Positions 6,145 through 10,142 of a DNA stretch of 10,142 nt are shown here, piece by piece. Origin of the DNA: Candidatus Eiseniibacteriota bacterium. Lineage in GTDB: Bacteria > Eisenbacteria > RBG-16-71-46 > CAIMUX01. The notes under the pieces are model-generated. The model was not told the origin of the DNA and ran no database searches. It worked only from the letters and a program-made list of their open reading frames with translations. Location of the stretch: the NCBI GenBank assembly GCA_020431745.1, contig JAGQHR010000066.1:1-10142 (forward strand), given 5' to 3'. The translations under genes and the position numbers were made by a program. Position 1 is the first letter of the stretch, and the number at the start of each line of letters is the position of its first letter.

Positions 6145-7482
6145 ATGGCCCCCATGCAAGCTCCCCTGCCTCCCGGAACGCGGGGGCTGCCCGGAATCGG
6201 CGAAACGTTGCCGTTCCTCCGCGACGGGTTCGGCTTCATCGAGGAGCGGTTGGCGCGGCACGGCCCCGTCTTCCGGACGAATCTGCTGGGAAAGAACGCC
6301 GTCGTGATCGCGGGACCGGACGCCTCCCGCGCCTGGATCGACCCGGAGAAAGTGGAACGCGATCGCGCCATGCCGGCCAACGTGCAGGAGATCTTCGGCG
6401 GGCGCAGCCTCCCTCTGCTCGACGACGCGGAGCATCGCGCAAGGAAGCAGCAGGTGCTCGCCGGCTTCAACCACGCGGCGCTGGCCGACTACGCGTCCCA
6501 GATGCAGCCGCTGATGCGGACCGCTCTCGAGAGCTGGTCCGACCCGGGGGCGCCGACCCGCGGAGTCGATGCGCTCAAGCGGCTCGCCATCGACGTGATC
6601 GGCCGAAACGTCCTGGGGCTGGAAGCGGGTGCGCGCCTCGATGCCCTGCGCGAGTCCTACGGCGTCTTGACCCTGGGAATGACCGCCCTGCCGGTGCCGG
6701 TCCCCGGATCCAAATACCGCCGGGCGCTCGCTGCACGTGACCGCATCCTGCAGATCCTCCGCGAGGAGGTGGCCCGCGTGCGGGCAGAACCGGGAGCGGC
6801 CTGCGGGCTCTCGCGGATGTTGGAGGCCCAGGCCGAGGACGGTTCGCGGCTTTCCGACGACTCCGCAGTGCTGGAGCTGCATCACGTGGTGATTGCGGGA
6901 TACATCGTCTTTGCCGAGCTGGTTCGCGTCATGCAGGAGCTCGCGCGCGACGGGGAGATCCGCCGGCGCATCCGCTCCGAACTGGATGAGGTCGTGCCTC
7001 GGGGAGAGATCACGACCGCCGATCTCCGCCGGCTCCCCTTCACTCTGCAAGTCGTCAAGGAATCGAAGCGGCTGACGCCGATCGTCTCGGTCGTCTTCGG
7101 AAAGGCCCGGACCGACTTCGAGCTCGCGGGTCGCCGAATTCCCCGGGGATGGATGCTCCTGTGGGCTCCGCATTCGTCGATGCTCTGGCCTTCCGCGTTC
7201 GCCGAGCCGCGCCGATTCGATCCCGATCGGTTCTCCGCGGAACGGGACGAGGGCGCCGACGAGGAGATCATCTACGTGCCGCAGGGACCGGGGCGTGCCC
7301 TGGGGCACAAATGCCCCGGCGTCGACTACGCGACCCTGATCATGCAGGTTTTCTTGGCGCACCTCGTGCGCGACCATGAGTGGGAAATCCCCGATCAGGA
7401 CATGACCATGTCTTGGGACCGGATCCCTCCCGAGCCCAGGGATGGGCTGCTTTTCCGCCTGCACCGGCGCGCTGTCGCATAG
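6145..7482 (+). CDS. Cytochrome P450, CYP120/CYP152-like, lacking the I-helix acid-threonine pair
   Basis: This 445-residue heme protein has no membrane anchor, so it is a soluble bacterial P450. The N-terminus (PPGTRGLPGIGETLPFLRDG, residues 9-28, then GPVFRTNLLGKN, 40-51) resembles CYP120/CYP26. The K-helix ExxR is ESKR (306-309) and the PERF-like motif is FDPDRF (358-363). The heme loop is PQGPGRALGHKCPG with ligand Cys390, more like the CYP152 fatty-acid peroxygenases than the usual FGxGxRxCxG; the IPDQ segment after it (415-418) is also CYP152-like. In the I helix, where CYP120 has AGHET, this protein has AGYIV (251-255), so the acid and threonine used for O2 activation are gone. Nor is the Arg-Pro of CYP152 seen in a simple alignment. 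It may be a peroxygenase, isomerase-type P450 or other atypical enzyme. No ferredoxin or reductase gene is nearby. The substrate could be a fatty acid; this is only inferred. Confidence 0.93.
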   Translation: MAPMQAPLPPGTRGLPGIGETLPFLRDGFGFIEERLARHGPVFRTNLLGKNAVVIAGPDASRAWIDPEKVERDRAMPANVQEIFGGRSLPLLDDAEHRARKQQVLAGFNHAALADYASQMQPLMRTALESWSDPGAPTRGVDALKRLAIDVIGRNVLGLEAGARLDALRESYGVLTLGMTALPVPVPGSKYRRALAARDRILQILREEVARVRAEPGAACGLSRMLEAQAEDGSRLSDDSAVLELHHVVIAGYIVFAELVRVMQELARDGEIRRRIRSELDEVVPRGEITTADLRRLPFTLQVVKESKRLTPIVSVVFGKARTDFELAGRRIPRGWMLLWAPHSSMLWPSAFAEPRRFDPDRFSAERDEGADEEIIYVPQGPGRALGHKCPGVDYATLIMQVFLAHLVRDHEWEIPDQDMTMSWDRIPPEPRDGLLFRLHRRAVA

Positions 7483-7781
7483 ACGATGCCCCACGACGAG
7501 CGTTCCGAAAGACTCGGGAGGCCTTTCGATTGCTGCGGTGTCCTGACGTCCGCATGGACGTCTCCCGGGCTGGTTCGAACTGACTCCCGCCCCCCTCACA
7601 TGCTAGACTCAAGTATCCCCGCGCTGACAAACGTGCCTCGATAGCGCGGTTCGGACCCGGGTTGCCGCGCCCAGCCGGCCCCCCGGTTCCCCCTGGCAGT
7701 ATCACGAGGGGGTTGCGATTCTCCCGACCAAGAGACCCCGAATACGAACCCGCGACGGACCGCGCCCACATCGGAGTGCCC
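7483..7781. other. Non-coding gap between the P450 and chalcone-isomerase-like genes
   Basis: About 300 bases without a supported gene. A 6-base-pair hairpin CGAAAG/CTTTCG (7506-7511 with 7523-7528, 11-base loop) follows the P450 but has no T-run, so it is a poor terminator candidate. A possible extended -10 box lies at 7601-7609. The rest is GC-rich with no pattern I can name. Confidence 0.5.
7601..7609 (+). promoter_or_regulatory. Possible extended -10 promoter element
   Basis: TGCTAGACT fits the extended -10 form TGnTAnnnT, and such promoters tolerate a poor -35 box, which is the case here. It lies about 170 bases before the chalcone-isomerase-like start, implying a long leader if real. 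Confidence 0.3.
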
Positions 7782-8423
7782 ATGATCAGTCCGACGGCAC
7801 CGAACCTATTCGCAAGCGGACGGCACCGCCCCCGCGAGCACCATGCTGTTTCTGGCTGGGTCGGGTGGGTTCTTTGCGGCCTGGCGGCTGCTGCATCGCC
7901 TGCTTTCGCCGCACAGGTCGGAAGCGTGTCCTTGGCAGACTCTCTCAAAGTCGATCAGTCAGTCGTCCACCTCTACCACGCAACGATCAAGGAGGCGACC
8001 GTCCTCCAGGTCGATGTCTACGCGATCGGGCTCTATCTGGAAGACACGATGACCGCTCCCGAAGAGGTACTTCGATCCGAGCAGATCAAGGCGGTAGAGA
8101 TCACCTTTCTCATCGCCGTGAAGAAACTCAAACTCGCCTCAGCCTGGATGCGTGACTTCCAGAGGTGCTGTCCGGAGTCCTGTCGTTCGCTTCGGGAATC
8201 GGCACAGGCGCTCACCAAGAAGCTGCCCGACATCAAGAGAGGGGACCGAGTCTCCTACCGGCTTCATCCGGATCGAGTGGACGTACTGATCAACGACCGT
8301 AGCCTCGGTGCGCTGGATGACTCGTGTGGGGCCGTGGCCGTGCTGTCAGCTTTCATCGGGGAGCGGGCCCCGGAGCGGTTGCGTCAGGCGCTCTTGGCCC
8401 CTCCGCCCCCGGCGGGGCGATGA
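7782..8423 (+). CDS. Secreted chalcone-isomerase-like domain protein
   Basis: A 213-residue protein with a probable Sec signal peptide: a basic stretch (residues 14-21), a hydrophobic core (about 25-40) and a likely cut near SPAFA-AQV (43/44), so it acts in the periplasm or outside the cell. The mature part has the bacterial chalcone-isomerase-like pattern: VDVYAIGLYLED (77-88), IKAVEITFLIAVKKLKLASAW-type strand and helix (102-122), KRGDRVSYRLHPD (152-164), NDRSLGAL (171-178), and a C-terminal AFIGERAPERLRQALL (190-205). In bacteria this fold is mostly of unknown function and may bind fatty acids or other lipids; true chalcone isomerase activity is not implied. Start 7782 has GGAG at 7773-7776 and puts the signal peptide near the N-terminus; the frame is open further upstream. 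A cluster of cysteines, RCCPESC (128-134), could form disulfides. It may share a lipid-related role with the P450, but the 300-base gap argues against an operon. Confidence 0.8.
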   Translation: MISPTAPNLFASGRHRPREHHAVSGWVGWVLCGLAAAASPAFAAQVGSVSLADSLKVDQSVVHLYHATIKEATVLQVDVYAIGLYLEDTMTAPEEVLRSEQIKAVEITFLIAVKKLKLASAWMRDFQRCCPESCRSLRESAQALTKKLPDIKRGDRVSYRLHPDRVDVLINDRSLGALDDSCGAVAVLSAFIGERAPERLRQALLAPPPPAGR

Positions 8424-8748
8424 CAGGTCGGGCGCCCTCGTTTGCGGTGAACCGCCCCTGGTTCTTCGGAGACTCGGTTCTGTGAGTGGCGCGGTTGCGC
8501 CGCGCTGGAGCTGCGTAGGAGACCCGTTTCGTGGCGGAGTCCACAATCGCCGAGAGTCAGGGGCAGGATCCGTCGAGCGATCGAGATCGTGAAGACTCTT
8601 GCCCGAGCACCACTCCGTTGAGGCGTGGGGCACGACTTCAAGCGAGCACCGCCCGTTCGCACGTCGTGTGCGGCCGCGAAGAGCGTCGCTTCGAGACACG
8701 ACTTGTGAGGCCCCCGCGCGCCGCTCCGGGAGGCGGACGCGGGTTCGT
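8424..8748. other. Convergent intergenic stretch
   Basis: This 325-base stretch separates two genes that converge. I find no supported gene: the plus-strand frame beginning at 8531 runs antisense into the ComM gene and resembles nothing. A 6-base-pair GC hairpin GCGCGG-TTGCG-CCGCGC lies at 8489-8505 with no T-run on either side. It could help end transcription from either direction, but a clear intrinsic terminator is absent. Confidence 0.5.
8489..8505. terminator. GC-rich hairpin, weak terminator candidate
   Basis: A perfect 6-base-pair stem of G and C with a 5-base loop lies 66 bases after the chalcone-isomerase-like stop, between convergent genes. The lack of a T-run on either strand makes intrinsic termination doubtful. 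Confidence 0.25.
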
Positions 8749-10142
8749 TCACGCCACGTCGTGCCTGCGATCGAGCCAGCGGTACTGGATGGCTTCGGCG
8801 ACATGCTCGCGAAGCACCGGACCGTCGCCATCGAGATCCGCGACAGTCCGCGCCACCCGCAGCGATCGATGGACCGCGCGCGCCGACAACGACAGCGACT
8901 CCACCGCACGTTCCAGGAACGCGCGTACGCCGGCCGTGAGCCCGCAGAGTTCCTCGATCTGCTCCAGCGCCATCTGGCTGTTGCAGTAGATCCCCGCTCG
9001 ATCCGCATAACGTTCGCGCTGGATGATCCGGGCGGCATCCACTCGCGCCCGGACCGCGAGCGAGCCTTCGGCGACGACCGAGGTCGAGGCGGCCACCTCG
9101 CGCGCGGAAAGAGCCGGCACTTCGACGTGCAGGTCCATGCGATCGAGCAGGGGGCCGCTGATCCGTCCCTGATACGCCCGTACCTGGTGTGGTGTACAAC
9201 GGCACGGTTTTACAGGATGGCCGAGGAACCCGCACGGACATGGATTCATCGCCGCCGCGAGCGCGAACCGGCACGGAAAGCGCACCGTCCGCCCGGCGCG
9301 CACCAGACGCACGCTCCCCTCCTCCAGCGGCTGACGAAGCAGGTTGAGGATCGGGGTGCGGAACTCCGGCAGCTCATCCAGGAAGAGCACGCCGCAGTGG
9401 GCCAGCGAAACCTCCCCCGGCCGTGGGATGGCGCCGCCACCGACCAGCCCAGCCGCGCTCACCGTGTGATGGGGCGCGCGAAACGGGCGCTGTCGGAGGC
9501 GATGCACGCCTTCCCGCAACTGACCCGCCACGCTGTGGACGAGGGTCGCTTCCAACGCTTCCTCCTCATCCATCTCGGGAAGGATCGCGGGCAGCGCACG
9601 CGCGAGGAGAGTCTTGCCGGTACCGGGCGGCCCGATCAGGAGCAGGTTGTGTCCTCCGGCCGCAGCCACCTCGAGCGCGCGTCGAGCCGCGGGCTGACCG
9701 GCGATCTGCGCCAGGTCGACCTCCGGGGGAGAAAGCGGGCCGGGAACGGGAGGGGACTCGTGCGCAGAGGCCGTTCCGCCAGTCCCTCCCGTTCCCTCAC
9801 CGGGGCGCGACACCCTCCCGCGTCTGCCCCGATCCTCGGGCGTCTCTTCCCCCATGAGAATGGAGCACGCCTCAACCAACGAATCGCATCCGACCACTTC
9901 GATGCCGGCGACGTGCCCGACCTCGGCCCGGTTCCGTTCTGGAATCAGGAGCGTGCGCGCCCCGACACGCGCCGCGGTCAACGCCATCGCGAGCGCGCCG
10001 CGCACGGGCCGTACCTCGGCGGCGAGAGTGAGCTCGCCCGCCACCATCAATCCCGTCAGACGGTCCTCGGGAATGAGCCCGTGCGCCGCGAGGATCGACA
10101 GCGCGATCGGGAGATCGAACGCGCTCCCTTCTTTACGCACCT
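8749..10142 (-). CDS. comM: ComM/YifB-family AAA+ ATPase (Mg-chelatase-like), N-terminus outside window
   Basis: The minus-strand frame runs off the right edge; 463 residues are visible of about 510 usual for the family. In naturally competent bacteria ComM is a hexameric helicase that promotes branch migration during DNA uptake and recombination; it is widespread in non-competent species too. The N-terminal Lon-protease-like (S5-fold) domain begins in view with RKEGSAFDLPIAL. A Gly/Pro-rich linker (visible residues about 98-140) precedes the AAA+ core: Walker A GPPGTGKT (170-177), Walker B VLFLDEL (251-257), MNPCPCGFLG (298-307) with further cysteines in CRC (313-315), and SGPLLDRMD (328-336). 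The C-terminal Mg-chelatase-like domain includes YADRAGIYCNSQM (378-390). The GTG at 10140-10138 is not the true start, because conserved family sequence continues across it. It converges on the gene at 7782-8423 and has no evident link to the operon at the left. Confidence 0.95.
   Translation of the reverse strand, partial: VRKEGSAFDLPIALSILAAHGLIPEDRLTGLMVAGELTLAAEVRPVRGALAMALTAARVGARTLLIPERNRAEVGHVAGIEVVGCDSLVEACSILMGEETPEDRGRRGRVSRPGEGTGGTGGTASAHESPPVPGPLSPPEVDLAQIAGQPAARRALEVAAAGGHNLLLIGPPGTGKTLLARALPAILPEMDEEEALEATLVHSVAGQLREGVHRLRQRPFRAPHHTVSAAGLVGGGAIPRPGEVSLAHCGVLFLDELPEFRTPILNLLRQPLEEGSVRLVRAGRTVRFPCRFALAAAMNPCPCGFLGHPVKPCRCTPHQVRAYQGRISGPLLDRMDLHVEVPALSAREVAASTSVVAEGSLAVRARVDAARIIQRERYADRAGIYCNSQMALEQIEELCGLTAGVRAFLERAVESLSLSARAVHRSLRVARTVADLDGDGPVLREHVAEAIQYRWLDRRHDVA

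Noticed and set aside
6145..7482. Plain assignment of the P450 to CYP152 fatty-acid peroxygenases.
   Set aside because: The heme loop is similar, but the N-terminal half is CYP120/CYP26-like and the Arg-Pro substrate-binding pair is not seen, so I kept a broader call.
7506..7528. Hairpin CGAAAG/CTTTCG after the P450 as a terminator.
   Set aside because: Short stem, 11-base loop and no T-run; not enough for an intrinsic terminator.
7572..7580. GGTTCGAAC, which resembles a tRNA T-loop.
   Set aside because: The flanking bases do not form the T stem, and no acceptor, D-arm or anticodon arm can be built around it.
8531..8989. A 152-codon plus-strand frame in the convergent gap.
   Set aside because: More than half of it runs antisense to ComM, and its translation has no family features.
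10138..10140. GTG on the minus strand as the start of the ComM gene.
   Set aside because: The visible protein begins in the middle of the conserved N-terminal domain (RKEGSAFDLPIAL is an internal family motif), so the gene continues beyond the window.

Overview
The window is high-GC bacterial DNA (roughly two-thirds G+C by eye, strong GC bias at third codon positions) with dense genes and strong Shine-Dalgarno sites. Nothing in it allows a firm taxonomic call. A Sec-type signal peptide and a ComM gene fit a Gram-negative-like bacterium, perhaps an uncultured lineage. I see no rRNA, tRNA, CRISPR array, insertion sequence or phage gene.

Bases 1-5857 hold one plus-strand operon. It has two interleaved copies of a gene pair: a 2-hydroxyacyl-CoA dehydratase / benzoyl-CoA reductase catalytic-type subunit followed by a BadF/BadG/BcrA/BcrD-type ATPase (1-947 with 972-1772, then 1790-3010 with 3010-3864). 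A 668-residue long-chain-type acyl-CoA ligase (3851-5857) follows. Gaps are 24 and 17 bases, then overlaps of 1 and 14 bases, so the genes are probably co-transcribed and partly translationally coupled. Two different catalytic subunits plus two different ATPase subunits is the composition of ATP-dependent class I aryl-CoA reductases, whereas simple 2-hydroxyacyl-CoA dehydratases normally use a single homodimeric activator. The inferred logic is that the ligase makes a CoA thioester, the ATPases drive an electron at low potential, and the catalytic pair reduces or dehydrates the acyl-CoA. The two pairs are strikingly unequal. The second keeps the textbook cysteines and ATPase motifs. In the first, the catalytic-type subunit has lost the two cluster cysteines that fall inside the window, and its ATPase has altered phosphate-binding motifs but keeps both Fe-S cysteines.

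Bases 5858-6144 are a non-coding gap with a TTCTTC/GAAGAA inverted repeat and a plausible -10 box. They lead into a cytochrome P450 (6145-7482) that resembles CYP120/CYP26 at its N-terminus and CYP152 peroxygenases around the heme cysteine. It lacks the I-helix acid-threonine pair needed for ordinary O2 activation. After another gap of about 300 bases comes a secreted chalcone-isomerase-fold protein (7782-8423).

Bases 8424-8748 are a convergent intergenic stretch. From 8749 to the right edge on the minus strand lies most of a ComM/YifB-type AAA+ ATPase, a housekeeping gene unrelated to the operon. The best candidate for an undescribed system is the asymmetric B-A-B-A reductase operon with its modified ligase, possibly linked to the atypical P450.
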